From contig JAFRPL010000015.1 of the NCBI GenBank assembly GCA_017429165.1, positions 1 to 64,000 on the forward strand: 64,000 bases of DNA, read 5' to 3'. This DNA is from Clostridia bacterium (GTDB lineage Bacteria > Bacillota > Clostridia > Oscillospirales > CAG-382). The notes under the pieces are model-generated. The model did no database searches, was not told where the DNA came from, and saw only the letters and a program-made list of their open reading frames with translations. How positions within the stretch are numbered: position 1 is the stretch's first letter; every line of letters begins with the position of its first letter. A program made the position numbers and the translations under genes. Of the stretch, positions 1 through 8,581 are shown piece after piece.

Positions 1-1
1 T

Positions 2-616
2 TACAACGGTGACTGTGACGAGTATAAGTGCGATTTAGAAAATGGAGCCCTTTATTTCTTCGTTGACCGGGCATACGGTGAGGTCGTTTACTATTCTTTT
101 ATGTATAATGACGCGGAAAAAGGAGAAATGACGTATGAAGCGTGCCGGGATATATCCGACTCTGCGCTCAAAGAGGCGGACGATTCAGGCGAATACACGC
201 ACGACCGTTTCAACGAAAGAAACTATACCGACTCTTTTGGCTGCTATAATTTTGTTTATCACAGAGTAATGAACGGATTTGCAGTGTTTGATATGTTCAA
301 GATATCGGTAAGCAGCAAAAACGGGCAAATAATAAGATTTTCTCGGGCAGACTGCCATATGCTTGATGGAACGGAACGTATTTCTTACGATACGGCAAGT
401 TGCAGAAAAGCTGTTGACGATTATGCCGCTGATTATGCAAATAAACTTGCCGTGAATGGGAAGAAATACAATTATGAAATAGCTGCAGATTATTTTGCCA
501 AGCTTAAAGACGGCAGTTACGGTATTATCTACTATGTGTATTTCAAGCAATCCGACGGAAACGACGCCACAGACAACTACAGTACGGCCATAAAGCTTTT
601 CGTCGAGCTGGAATAA
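2..616 (+). CDS. C-terminal part of a hypothetical, probably secreted protein (5' truncated)
   Basis: The reading frame is open from the second base of the window, so the gene starts upstream and only about 204 residues are visible. The visible part is rich in Tyr, Asp and Lys, has no membrane segment and no motif I recognise. Alternating polar and aromatic residues suggest a beta-rich extracellular domain, possibly of the PepSY/YcdB kind, but this is a guess from composition. It ends in LFVELE. A strong intrinsic terminator lies about 115 bases downstream, which separates it from the rimP operon. Function unknown. Confidence 0.6.
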   Translation, partial: YNGDCDEYKCDLENGALYFFVDRAYGEVVYYSFMYNDAEKGEMTYEACRDISDSALKEADDSGEYTHDRFNERNYTDSFGCYNFVYHRVMNGFAVFDMFKISVSSKNGQIIRFSRADCHMLDGTERISYDTASCRKAVDDYAADYANKLAVNGKKYNYEIAADYFAKLKDGSYGIIYYVYFKQSDGNDATDNYSTAIKLFVELE

Positions 617-732
617 ATGGCGTAAAGCGATCGCAACGCCGAATATACGGTGACGCGTACTTACCTGAATTCAACGGATGATCCGCCCGATCTCTTTAAC
701 GGCGAATAAGTCCCGCAATAACAAAAATCACG

Positions 733-772
733 CCCGCGGGCGGAAAAACATTCCGCCCGCGGGGAATTTTTT
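733..772 (+). terminator. Intrinsic terminator
   Basis: A perfect 13-bp stem (733-745 with 751-763) closes a 5-base AAACA loop and is followed by a T-rich tail (TTTTTT at 767-772). It ends transcription of the truncated upstream gene before the rimP promoter. The bases between the gene and this hairpin hold nothing else I can support. Confidence 0.9.
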
Positions 773-803
773 GCGCAAAACGCCGCCTTTTTTGCAAAAA
801 CTA

Positions 804-832
804 TTGCATTCGGCGTATTTATATGCTATAAT
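804..832 (+). promoter_or_regulatory. Sigma-A promoter of the rimP-nusA-infB operon
   Basis: TTGCAT (804-809), a 17-base spacer and a perfect TATAAT (827-832). The predicted transcript starts near 839, just before the leader hairpin. Confidence 0.85.
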
Positions 833-848
833 GCACACAGAGTAAAGT

Positions 849-872
849 AAGAGTGGGTCCGCGCCCACTCTT
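849..872 (+). other. 5' leader hairpin of the rimP operon
   Basis: A 9-bp perfect stem, AAGAGTGGG (849-857) with CCCACTCTT (864-872), closes the six-base loop TCCGCG. It sits about 10 bases after the predicted transcription start and 25 bases before the rimP start codon. There is no T-run, so it is not a terminator. It could protect the 5' end from RNase J or bind a regulator. I believe similar GTGGG/CCCAC hairpins precede rimP in other Clostridia, but I cannot verify that here. Confidence 0.6.
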
Positions 873-896
873 AAATTTTGATTATACGGAGTATAT

Positions 897-1346
897 ATGA
901 AAAAGAACGTGGCATCCGTTTCCCGAGAAGCGGTCGAACCCGCGCTCGTTTCAGCCGGCTTTACGGTGTGGGACGTGAGATACGAAAAAGAAGCGAACGT
1001 ATGGAACCTGGTCTTCGAGCTCGACCGGGGCGAGAATATGTCTATGTCCGACTGCGAAGAAGCCAACGCCATAATCGAGCCCATCATCGACGAGCTCGAC
1101 CCGATAGAGGGCGCGTATGTGCTGGAGGTGTCTTCGGCGGGGCTCACCCGCGTGCTGAGAACGCGTTACCATTACGAAACAGCCGTGAAAAACGGCTGGG
1201 AATGCGAGCTTAAGCTGTTCCGCGCGCTTTCCGGCGCAAAGGAGTTACGCGGCGTAATAACTTCGCTCGGCGAAGAGACGCTGGTGATAAGCGGAAACGA
1301 AATTGAAATCAAAAACATCGCCAAAGCAACGGCGATACTGGGATAA
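897..1346 (+). CDS. rimP: Ribosome maturation factor RimP
   Basis: RimP (formerly YlxS/YhbC) binds the 30S subunit in the cytoplasm and assists assembly of its head and decoding region. The 149-residue length is typical. The N-terminal alpha/beta domain contains the family signature YVLEVSSAGLTRVL around residues 79-92, where most homologues read EVSSPGxxRPL; the proline is Ala here. A small SH3-like barrel (about residues 95-149) follows, with the GVITSLGEETLVI segment. It opens the classical operon rimP-nusA-rnpM-ylxQ-infB-rbfA and lies 21 bases upstream of nusA. Confidence 0.95.
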   Translation: MKKNVASVSREAVEPALVSAGFTVWDVRYEKEANVWNLVFELDRGENMSMSDCEEANAIIEPIIDELDPIEGAYVLEVSSAGLTRVLRTRYHYETAVKNGWECELKLFRALSGAKELRGVITSLGEETLVISGNEIEIKNIAKATAILG

Positions 1347-1367
1347 AAAAGGAGGAGATCATCAAAG

Positions 1368-2429
1368 ATGAACAAGGAATTTTTCGAAGCGCTCGAGGCG
1401 CTTTCCAAAGAAAAGAGCATCCCGCGCGAAACTCTCGCCGAAAAGATCGAAGCGGCGCTCATTTCCGCCTATAAAAAAGACAGCGGCGGACTTATAAACG
1501 CCAGAGTCAAAATGGATTTCGACAAAAAAGAGCTCAAGCTTTACCGCCAGCTCACCGTAGTCGACGCGGTCGAAGACGACAAGACCGAGATATCGCTCGA
1601 GCAGGCGCGCCAGAAATCCAAAAAGTATTCCGTCGGCGACCTTTACGAAATAGAAGTAAAGACCAAGGAATTCGGCAGGATCTCCGCCCAGGCGGCGAAA
1701 TCGGTCATAGTACAGGCGATCCGCACCGCCGAGCGCGAAAAGCTCGAACGCGAATACGAAGAAAAGAAAGAATCCATAGTTTCGGCGGTAGTCGAGGTGG
1801 TCGATCCCGTCACCGGCAACGCGGTGCTCGAACTCGGCAAAAACCGTATGACCATCTTCCGCAACGACCAGATCCCCGGCGAATCCTACGTCCCGGGCGA
1901 CCGCATCAAGGTCTACGTCACCGAAGTCAGGCGCGGAATGCGCGGCCCCAGCGTTTCGCTCAGCCGCGTGCATCCCGGGCTCGTCAAGCGCCTATTCGAA
2001 CTTGAGGTCCCCGAGGTGGCGCAGGGCGTGGTCGAGATCAAAGCCATCGCCCGCGAACCCGGCTCGCGCACCAAGATCGCCGTGGCTTCCAACGACCCCA
2101 ACGTCGACCCCATCGGTACCTGCATAGGTCCGCGCGGCGCGCGCAAGAACGCCGTCACCAACGAACTCAACGGCGAAAAGATCGATATCATCAAATATTC
2201 CGAAACCAACGAGGAATTCATCGCCGCGGCGCTCGCGCCCGCGACGGTCAAGGAAGTCATCAAGCTCCCCGAGGGCGACCGCACCTACCGCGTGTTAGTC
2301 GACGAAGATCAGCTTTCGCTCGCCATAGGCAGGGAAGGCCAGAACGCGCGCCTCGCCGCCCGCCTCACCGGGCTCAAGATCGACATCAAATCCGGCTCGC
2401 TCCCCGCGCCGGAAGAAGAGCAGGAATAA
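1368..2429 (+). CDS. nusA: Transcription termination/antitermination protein NusA
   Basis: NusA binds RNA polymerase and modulates pausing, intrinsic termination and antitermination. The 353-residue protein has the short Gram-positive layout: an RNAP-binding N-domain (residues 1-130, opening MNKEFFEALEALSKEK), an S1 barrel (about 135-200, GDRIKVYVTEV), and two KH domains (about 205-345) with the GPRGARKNAV and GREGQNARLAARL GxxG motifs. It lacks the C-terminal acidic repeats of proteobacterial NusA. A GGAGGAG site precedes the ATG. Confidence 0.97.
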   Translation: MNKEFFEALEALSKEKSIPRETLAEKIEAALISAYKKDSGGLINARVKMDFDKKELKLYRQLTVVDAVEDDKTEISLEQARQKSKKYSVGDLYEIEVKTKEFGRISAQAAKSVIVQAIRTAEREKLEREYEEKKESIVSAVVEVVDPVTGNAVLELGKNRMTIFRNDQIPGESYVPGDRIKVYVTEVRRGMRGPSVSLSRVHPGLVKRLFELEVPEVAQGVVEIKAIAREPGSRTKIAVASNDPNVDPIGTCIGPRGARKNAVTNELNGEKIDIIKYSETNEEFIAAALAPATVKEVIKLPEGDRTYRVLVDEDQLSLAIGREGQNARLAARLTGLKIDIKSGSLPAPEEEQE

Positions 2430-2465
2430 CGCAAACGCGTTTTCAGATTAAAGGAGTGTAAGCGT

Positions 2466-2741
2466 ATGGCGCAGACACCGAAAAAGATCCCCATGCGCAA
2501 ATGCGTGGGCTGCGGCGAAATGAAACCCAAGCGCGAGCTTATCCGCGTGGTAAGATGCGTCGACGGCGAAATAAGACTCGATAATACCGGCAAGCTCAAC
2601 GGGCGCGGCGCGTATATTTGCGGCGACGCACAGTGCTTTGCCAAGTGCCGCAAACAAAAGCGGCTGGACAAAGCGTTCGGCTGCGCCGTGGCGGACGAAG
2701 TCTACGCCCAGCTCGAACGGACGGCGGCGGAATATGAATAA
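2466..2741 (+). CDS. rnpM: RNase P modulator RnpM (YlxR family)
   Basis: This small basic protein of 91 residues belongs to the YlxR family, whose Bacillus member has been reported to bind RNase P RNA and reduce its activity. The signature MRKCVGCGEMKPKRELIRV near the N-terminus and the GRGAYIC motif around residues 46-52 are both present. It lies between nusA and ylxQ as in most Firmicutes. Its last codons overlap the start of ylxQ, implying translational coupling. Confidence 0.93.
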   Translation: MAQTPKKIPMRKCVGCGEMKPKRELIRVVRCVDGEIRLDNTGKLNGRGAYICGDAQCFAKCRKQKRLDKAFGCAVADEVYAQLERTAAEYE

Positions 2742-3057
2742 CGACAAAGCGCTTATGTCGCTGTGCCTCGCGCGCAAGGCGGGCAGGCTCGTATGCGGGA
2801 CCGGACCGTGTATGGAATCGGTGCGGTACGGCAAGGCAAAGCTCGTGATAATCGCGTGCGACGTTTCGGCGCCCACACTCAAAAAAATGACCGATAAGAC
2901 CGCGTTTCACAACGTACCCGCCGTCTGTACGGAATACAGCCGTTCGCGGCTGGGAGCCGCTTTCGGCTGCGGCATATGCGCCTGCGCAGCGGTCACCGAC
3001 GATAATTTCGTCAGAATGTTCACGCAGGCAAAAAACAAACAAGCGGAGGAAAACTGA
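2734..3057 (+). CDS. ylxQ: L7Ae/L30e-like ribosomal protein YlxQ
   Basis: A 107-residue protein of the L7Ae/L30e/YlxQ kink-turn RNA-binding superfamily. The start MNNDKALMSLCLARKAGRLVCG fits the family (usually xxLGLAxRAGKLVxG), with the AKLVIIACD strand near residue 45. I chose this ATG because it falls inside the end of rnpM (8-base overlap) and the homology begins there, although the frame is open further upstream. infB begins on the base after its stop. It probably binds a K-turn RNA; the target is unknown. Confidence 0.88.
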   Translation: MNNDKALMSLCLARKAGRLVCGTGPCMESVRYGKAKLVIIACDVSAPTLKKMTDKTAFHNVPAVCTEYSRSRLGAAFGCGICACAAVTDDNFVRMFTQAKNKQAEEN

Positions 3058-5370
3058 ATGGCAGAAGAAAAAATACGAATCAATTCGCTCGCCAAGGATT
3101 TTGGCGTAAAGAGCAAGGATATAGTCGATCTGCTGGGTGCCCACGGTTTTTCGGGCAAGAGCGCTATGACCGCGCTCGAGCCGGATGAACTTTCGGTGGT
3201 GTTCGAATACTACACCCAGAACAACCAGGTCGATATCACCGCTTTCTTCAAGCTTTACGACGAAAAGAAAGCCGCAAAGAAAAAGGCCGAGGAAGAAGCC
3301 GAAGCCAAGCGCAAGGAAGAACTGCGCAAAGCCCGCGAGGCGATGAATCCCAAAAAAGCGGAGCAGGGCAAAGGGCAAAAACAGCAGCCCAAGCGTTCCA
3401 AGACCGACGTGCGCGTGGTCGATACCCGCGGCACCCAGGCGATAGACGTTTCGAAATACGACGAAAAGTTCGATTCATTCGTCACCGAGCCCGACAACGT
3501 GCGTTCCGGCGGCAAGACCAAGATCAAGAAAAAGAACCGCAGCGATGTCCAGCAGGAACAGTCCCGCGGCGACAAGCGCCGTTTCGGCGACAGGAACAAG
3601 CCCAAGCAGCAGCCCAAGCCCGTTCAGCTCAAGATCGCCGTTCCCGACGAGATCTCCGTAGGCGAACTCGCCAAGGAAATGAAGATATCCGCGCCGGAAG
3701 TCATCAAAAAGCTTATGACCATGGGCGTTATGGCGAGCGTTTCGGACGTCATAGATTACGACACCGCCTACCTCGTCGCCGACGAATTCAAGATAAAAGT
3801 CGAAAAGAAAGTGGTAGTCTCGCTCGAAGACCGCCTGTTCGGCGAAGAAAAAGCCGATACCGAAGAACAGCTCGTCGCGCGTCCTCCGGTCGTGGTGGTC
3901 ATGGGCCACGTCGACCACGGCAAGACCTCGCTGCTCGACGCAATCCGCAACACCCAGGTCACCAAGGGCGAAGCGGGCGGCATCACCCAGGCGATCGGCG
4001 CTTACAGCGTGCAGATCAACGGCAGCGATATCACGTTCCTTGATACCCCCGGCCACGAGGCGTTCACCGCGATGCGCGCCCGCGGCGCCAATATGACCGA
4101 TATCGCCGTGCTCGTGGTCGCCGCCGACGACGGCATTATGCCGCAGACGATCGAAGCGATCAACCACGCCAAAGCGGCGGGCGTGAACATAATCGTCGCC
4201 ATCAACAAGATCGACAAACCAGGCGCCGATCCCGAACGCGTCAAGGAAGAGCTCACCAAATACGACCTGCTTCCCGAAGAATGGGGCGGCGACACCATAT
4301 GCGTGCCCATATCGGCTGTCAAGCACCAGAACATAGACAAACTGCTCGAAATGATCATTCTTTCGGCCGAGATGATGGAACTCAAAGCCAATCCCGCCCG
4401 CCAGGCAAAGGGCGCCATCGTCGAAGCGCGGCTTGACAAAGGCCGCGGCGCGGTCGCCACCGTGCTCGTCCAGAACGGCACGCTGCGCGTGGGCGATATA
4501 ATCATAGCCGGCACCACCACCGGCAAGGTCAGACAGATGTACGACGACAAGGGCCGTCTTGTAAAAGAAGCCGGACCTTCCACTCCGGTCGAGATCACGG
4601 GCCTTTCCGAAGTTCCCGACGCGGGCGATTTGTTCCAGGTCGTTTCGGACGAACGCCTCGCACGCGAACTTTGCGAACAGCGCAAGGCCGAAGCGAAAGA
4701 AAAGACCTTCGGCGCTTCCAAAGTCAGCCTCGACGATCTGTTCGGCCGCATAGAAAACGGTCAGAAGACGCTCAACATCATCGTCAAAGCCGACGTCCAC
4801 GGCTCCGCCGAGGCGGTCAAGTCGAGTCTCGAAAAGCTCAATAACGAAGAAGTCAGCGTCAAAGTCATCCATGCGGGCGTCGGCGGCATCACCGAAAGCG
4901 ACGTCATGCTGGCTTCGGCTTCGGACGCGTTCATAGTGGGCTTCAACGTGCGCCCCGACAGGCAGGCTCTCGACCTCGCCGCGCGCGACAAGGTCGACAT
5001 AAAGACTTACAGCATTATTTACGAATGTATAGAAGAGATCCAGGCCGCCATGAAAGGCATGCTCGCGCCCAAGTTCCGCGAAAACGTGCTGGGCAGAGCC
5101 GAAGTGCGCAAGACCATCCGCGTGCCCAACGTCGGCACCATCGCCGGTTCGTATATCACCGACGGCAAGGTCACGCGTTCTTCGTCCATTCGCGTCATAC
5201 GCGACGGCGTGGTCATCTTCGAAGACAAGATATCGTCGCTCAAACGCTTCAAGGACGACGCGCGCGAAGTGGCGCAGTCGTTTGAATGCGGCATAGGGCT
5301 CGAACGCTTCAACGACCTCAAAGAGGGCGATATACTCGAAGCGTACGTTATGGAGGAGATCCCCAGATAA
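3058..5370 (+). CDS. infB: Translation initiation factor IF-2
   Basis: IF-2 is the GTPase that brings initiator fMet-tRNA to the 30S subunit and promotes subunit joining. The 770 residues hold an IF2N domain (residues 1-55), a Lys/Glu-rich linker (about 70-190), a second IF2N module (about 200-255), and the G domain from residue 283 with GHVDHGKT (P loop), DTPGHEAF (switch II) and NKID. Domains II-IV follow, with [11 protein letters not shown] near the C-terminus. The gene starts directly on the ylxQ stop codon and its own stop overlaps the rbfA ATG. Confidence 0.98.
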   Translation: MAEEKIRINSLAKDFGVKSKDIVDLLGAHGFSGKSAMTALEPDELSVVFEYYTQNNQVDITAFFKLYDEKKAAKKKAEEEAEAKRKEELRKAREAMNPKKAEQGKGQKQQPKRSKTDVRVVDTRGTQAIDVSKYDEKFDSFVTEPDNVRSGGKTKIKKKNRSDVQQEQSRGDKRRFGDRNKPKQQPKPVQLKIAVPDEISVGELAKEMKISAPEVIKKLMTMGVMASVSDVIDYDTAYLVADEFKIKVEKKVVVSLEDRLFGEEKADTEEQLVARPPVVVVMGHVDHGKTSLLDAIRNTQVTKGEAGGITQAIGAYSVQINGSDITFLDTPGHEAFTAMRARGANMTDIAVLVVAADDGIMPQTIEAINHAKAAGVNIIVAINKIDKPGADPERVKEELTKYDLLPEEWGGDTICVPISAVKHQNIDKLLEMIILSAEMMELKANPARQAKGAIVEARLDKGRGAVATVLVQNGTLRVGDIIIAGTTTGKVRQMYDDKGRLVKEAGPSTPVEITGLSEVPDAGDLFQVVSDERLARELCEQRKAEAKEKTFGASKVSLDDLFGRIENGQKTLNIIVKADVHGSAEAVKSSLEKLNNEEVSVKVIHAGVGGITESDVMLASASDAFIVGFNVRPDRQALDLAARDKVDIKTYSIIYECIEEIQAAMKGMLAPKFRENVLGRAEVRKTIRVPNVGTIAGSYITDGKVTRSSSIRVIRDGVVIFEDKISSLKRFKDDAREVAQSFECGIGLERFNDLKEGDILEAYVMEEIPR

Positions 5371-5714
5371 TGCCTTCTTACAGGATAAACAAGATCAACG
5401 AACAGGTTCGCGAGGTAATGACGGAAATACTGCGTACCGTCAAGGATCCGCGCGTTTCGCGCGCGTTCGTCACCGTTTCGGCGGCGGACGTTTCCAAGGA
5501 CCTTTCCGTAGCCAGGATCTATTACGGCGTAATCACCGGCGACGCCGGAGACGTGGCGAAAGGGCTTGGATCGGCAGGCGGATATATCCGCTCCGAGCTG
5601 GCGTCGCGGCTCAATCTTCGCGTCACTCCGCGGCTCGTGTTCATAAAAGACGAATCGGGCGAGCGCGCGCTGCGCATCGCCGAGTTGCTCAAAGAAAACG
5701 GAGAGACACAATGA
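5370..5714 (+). CDS. rbfA: 30S ribosome-binding factor RbfA
   Basis: RbfA acts late in 30S assembly on the 5' helix of 16S rRNA. The 114-residue protein starts [17 protein letters not shown] and has the KH-like fold signature TVKDPRVSRAFVTVSAADVSKDLSVARIYY split over residues 25-55. The ATG shares one base with the infB stop codon, and a GGAGGAG site lies inside the end of infB, so the two are translationally coupled. The frame is open further upstream but homology starts at this ATG. Confidence 0.94.
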   Translation: MPSYRINKINEQVREVMTEILRTVKDPRVSRAFVTVSAADVSKDLSVARIYYGVITGDAGDVAKGLGSAGGYIRSELASRLNLRVTPRLVFIKDESGERALRIAELLKENGETQ

Positions 5715-6679
5715 AGACTTCGGTCAGGCATTTCGCCCGCTTTTTGCTCGAGCACGACAATTATCTCATCTACACCCACGGTCAGGCGGACGCCGATACT
5801 CTCGGCTCCGCGCTGGCTTTGAGGCGCGCGCTCATATCTCTGGGCAAAAGCGCGGTAATATGCAACCCCGCGCCCATCCCTCAAAAACTGCGTTTTATGT
5901 TCGACGCCGAGAATAACGTCATAAACGGGCTGCCTGCGGGCAGCTTTACGCATATCAGCGTGGATATCGCGTCGCTCGCGATGCTTGCGGGGTTCGATAA
6001 GGAATATCTCGAAAAACTCGTATTCGATTATTCGGTCGACCACCACGCGGTGAACACGCTGCGCGCAAAGAATCTGCTCGTGCTGCCGCAGTACCCCGCC
6101 GCTTCCGAGATAATCGCGGAAACGCTGAAAGCGCTCGGCACAGAGCTCGACGAAAAATACGCCCTTTGGCTTTACGCCGGCATTTCGTCGGATTCGGGGT
6201 GTTTTCGGTATTCGTACACCCGTCCTTCCACGCTGCGTCTCGCGGCGCGGCTTATGAGCACGGGCATAGATTTTGCAAAGATAAACCGCCTGCTTTTCGA
6301 TAACAAGACTCCGGGCGCGGTGATACTTGAAAAAGACGCGTACAAGAATCTGGAACTGTTTTACGGCGGAAAAGTCGCACTTACCTGTATATCCGAAGAG
6401 GCGCTGCAAAACGAGCTCGTCGAAGACAGCGACGCCGACGGATTGAACGATATCCCGCGCCGCATAGCGGGGGTCGAGGTCTCGGCGGTCATACGCCGCA
6501 GAGGGGACGAGATAAAGGTCACGCTCAGGAGCAACGATTACTACGACGTCGCGGCGCTTGCGAAAAAGTTCGGCGGCGGCGGACATATCCACGCCGCTGG
6601 CTGCCGTTTCTACACGGACGAGGCTGACGCCAGGCGGCAGATATTAAAGGCGCTGGAGGGTGATTTCGATGTCGGTTGA
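5711..6679 (+). CDS. nrnA: DHH family phosphoesterase, NrnA-like oligoribonuclease/pAp phosphatase
   Basis: NrnA-type enzymes degrade nano-RNA to mononucleotides and dephosphorylate 3'-phosphoadenosine 5'-phosphate using manganese. The 322-residue protein has the DHH domain with the metal site THGQADADTLGS (residues 22-33, Asp27 and Asp29), the family triad VDHHAV near residue 115, and the DHHA1 substrate-binding domain ending in GGGGHIHAAG near 290. The usual DTG of motif III reads SDSGCF. The ATGA overlap with rbfA and the rbfA-nrnA-truB order match other Firmicutes. Confidence 0.92.
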   Translation: MKTSVRHFARFLLEHDNYLIYTHGQADADTLGSALALRRALISLGKSAVICNPAPIPQKLRFMFDAENNVINGLPAGSFTHISVDIASLAMLAGFDKEYLEKLVFDYSVDHHAVNTLRAKNLLVLPQYPAASEIIAETLKALGTELDEKYALWLYAGISSDSGCFRYSYTRPSTLRLAARLMSTGIDFAKINRLLFDNKTPGAVILEKDAYKNLELFYGGKVALTCISEEALQNELVEDSDADGLNDIPRRIAGVEVSAVIRRRGDEIKVTLRSNDYYDVAALAKKFGGGGHIHAAGCRFYTDEADARRQILKALEGDFDVG

Positions 6680-7565
6680 CGGAGTCGTCAATTTTTTCAA
6701 ACCGCGCGGAATGACTTCGCAGCGCGCGGTGAATACCGTCAAAAAGCTGTTTTCGGCTGCCAAAGCGGGGCATTGCGGCACGCTCGACCCCGACGCGTGC
6801 GGAGTGCTCCCCGTGATGCTGGGCGCGGCGGTAAAGCTTTCGGAATACTTGGTCGAGCACGACAAAAGCTACAGCGCGGTTATGGTTCTGGGCTTTTGCA
6901 CCGACACCGGCGATATTTCGGGCAAAGTCACGGCGCGCACCGGATATATTCCCGACCTTGAAAAAATCAAACTCGCCGCAAAGAGCTTTGAAGGCGGCTA
7001 TATGCAGACGCCGCCGATGTATTCGGCGCTCAAAGTGGGCGGCAAAAAGTTGGTGGATTCCGCGAGGCGCGGGATCGAGATAGAGCGCTCGCCGCGGCGC
7101 GTGGAGATACGGAAAATAGAGGCGGCGGCGTACGAAGACGGCGCGGTGTCGCTTTGCGTAGATTGTTCGCGCGGGACGTATATCCGCACGCTGTGCGAAG
7201 ACGTAGCCGCAAAAGCCGGATCTCTGGGCTGTATGGCGTCGCTCGTGCGCACGCGCGTGGGGAGCTTTTACGCCCGCGATTCGGTCGCGCTCGAAACGCT
7301 GCAGGGTATTTCCGCCGAAGAGCGTTTGAAATACATCATCCCGCCCGAAGACGTGCTTTCGGGGCTCGACAAAGTGTTTCTGCCGCCGTTTTACGAAAAA
7401 CTCGTCCGCAACGGCTGCGCCGTGGAAACGCGAAAATTCGCGCCGGATCTCAATTCGGAGCCGCGAGTTTGCCGACTTTACGGCGAAAACGGTTTCTTCG
7501 GCGTGGGCGAAACGTTCGTATTCGACACAAAACTGCTGATCAGGCATAAAAAAATATTGCGCTGA
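6669..7565 (+). CDS. truB: tRNA pseudouridine(55) synthase TruB
   Basis: TruB makes pseudouridine 55 in the T-loop of tRNAs. The active-site segment AGHCGTLDPDACGVLPV contains the catalytic Asp40. Two Thr of the usual GHTGTLDPDATG are replaced by Cys. KCSKGTYIR-type sequence appears as DCSRGTYIRTL near residue 165, and a PUA-like tail follows. I chose the ATG at 6669 because GGAGG lies 8 bases upstream; an in-frame GTG at 6660 would sit inside that site. It overlaps nrnA by 11 bases. ribF and rpsO, which often follow, are absent. Confidence 0.94.
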   Translation: MSVDGVVNFFKPRGMTSQRAVNTVKKLFSAAKAGHCGTLDPDACGVLPVMLGAAVKLSEYLVEHDKSYSAVMVLGFCTDTGDISGKVTARTGYIPDLEKIKLAAKSFEGGYMQTPPMYSALKVGGKKLVDSARRGIEIERSPRRVEIRKIEAAAYEDGAVSLCVDCSRGTYIRTLCEDVAAKAGSLGCMASLVRTRVGSFYARDSVALETLQGISAEERLKYIIPPEDVLSGLDKVFLPPFYEKLVRNGCAVETRKFAPDLNSEPRVCRLYGENGFFGVGETFVFDTKLLIRHKKILR

Positions 7566-7573
7566 TACGCGCT

Positions 7574-7604
7574 TTGACATAATATTACAACAAAAGATGA
7601 TAAA
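7574..7604 (+). promoter_or_regulatory. Promoter of the parB/noc-like gene
   Basis: A perfect TTGACA (7574-7579) is followed after 19 bases by GATAAA (7599-7604). The predicted start near 7611 rules out any start codon further upstream for the next gene. Confidence 0.6.
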
Positions 7605-7674
7605 CTCACACGTATACAGAGGCGTGCGGGTTTATTTTCTTTTTTTGCGCGCCGGAATGGAGAAACGACGGGAT

Positions 7675-8541
7675 ATGAAGAAAAAGAGCAAAATGGTTTT
7701 CCTCCCCGTGGGCGAGCTGCTGCCCAATCCGCGAAATCCGCGAAGCACTTTCGACGACGGATCTCTTTGCGAGCTTGCAAACAGCATAAAAAGATTCGGG
7801 ATGATCCAGCCCATCGCCGTGAAACGCCGCGAAAAGGTGCCGAAGGTAGAGATCAACAGTCAGGTCGTCAGCGGTCCGCAATACGAAATAATCGCCGGCG
7901 AGCGCCGCTGGCGCGCCGCGCGGATGATAGGAATGAGCTCGGTGCCGTGCGTGATTTCGGAATGCACGCCTCAAAACAGCGCGTATATAGCGTTCTGCGA
8001 AAACGTGTTCCGCGAAGACCTTTCGTTTTTCGATATCGCGTCGGCGCTGCAGGATATGCTCGCGACTTCCGGCAAGACCCAGACCGAGCTCGCGCAGACG
8101 CTGGGGATGAGCCAGTCGGCGGTGGCGAACAAGCTGCGGCTGCTTCGGCTCACGCCCGCGGAACGCGAATTCGTGCTGAAAAACAAGCTCACGGAAAAAC
8201 ACGCGCGTTCGCTCGTGCGAATAGACGACATAGCCAAACGCGGCGAGATGATGCGCCGCGCCGCGCTCTCCGGCTGGTCTTCGCAGGAGACCGACAAGCG
8301 CGTCAGCGCGCTGTTCGTGCGCCCGGGACCTGCCGCCGCGGGCGAAAAACGCGGATTCCGCGGCAAACGGATAATGGCGGTGTCGGATATCGGGACGTTT
8401 ATCAATTCCATCAACAACGCGGTGCGCATAGCGCACGACGTAGGGTTCGAAATCGAACGGCGCGACGTCGACACCGGCGACGCGCTGGAAATAACCATCA
8501 AAGTCCCCAAAGCGCGCCTGAAACAAAAGGCGCCTGTATAA
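7675..8541 (+). CDS. ParB/Noc family chromosome partition or nucleoid occlusion protein
   Basis: A 288-residue ParB-superfamily DNA-binding protein and probable CTPase clamp. The N-terminal domain shows the LLPNPRNPRSTF strand, box I (SIKRFGMIQPIAVKRR) and box II GERRWRAARMIG with the arginine-rich CTP-binding patch. A helix-turn-helix follows (TELAQTLGMSQSAVANKLRLL), then the AREFVLKNKLTEKHARSLVRI-like helix and a C-terminal dimerisation segment. The ATG at 7675 is chosen because the predicted promoter overlaps the first available start; an ATG at 7657 is the alternative. Noc and Spo0J cannot be told apart here, and I saw no parS or Noc-binding palindrome. Confidence 0.85.
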   Translation: MKKKSKMVFLPVGELLPNPRNPRSTFDDGSLCELANSIKRFGMIQPIAVKRREKVPKVEINSQVVSGPQYEIIAGERRWRAARMIGMSSVPCVISECTPQNSAYIAFCENVFREDLSFFDIASALQDMLATSGKTQTELAQTLGMSQSAVANKLRLLRLTPAEREFVLKNKLTEKHARSLVRIDDIAKRGEMMRRAALSGWSSQETDKRVSALFVRPGPAAAGEKRGFRGKRIMAVSDIGTFINSINNAVRIAHDVGFEIERRDVDTGDALEITIKVPKARLKQKAPV

Positions 8542-8543
8542 AA

Positions 8544-8580
8544 CGGCGGGAACAGTTACGTTCCCGCCGGATTTTTGTTT
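8544..8580. terminator. Bidirectional intrinsic terminator
   Basis: A 10-bp stem, CGGCGGGAAC (8544-8553) with GTTCCCGCCG (8560-8569), closes a 6-base loop and is followed by ATTTTTGTTTTTT. The reverse strand has a shorter T-run, so it can also serve the convergent gene on the right. Confidence 0.9.
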
Positions 8581-8581
8581 T

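Noticed and set aside
3475-4872. Long open frame on the reverse strand inside infB
   Set aside because: Overlaps a certain gene; composition and lack of homology show it is a shadow frame.
5522-6592. 356-codon reverse frame over rbfA/nrnA
   Set aside because: Shadow of two coupled genes; no ribosome site and low complexity.
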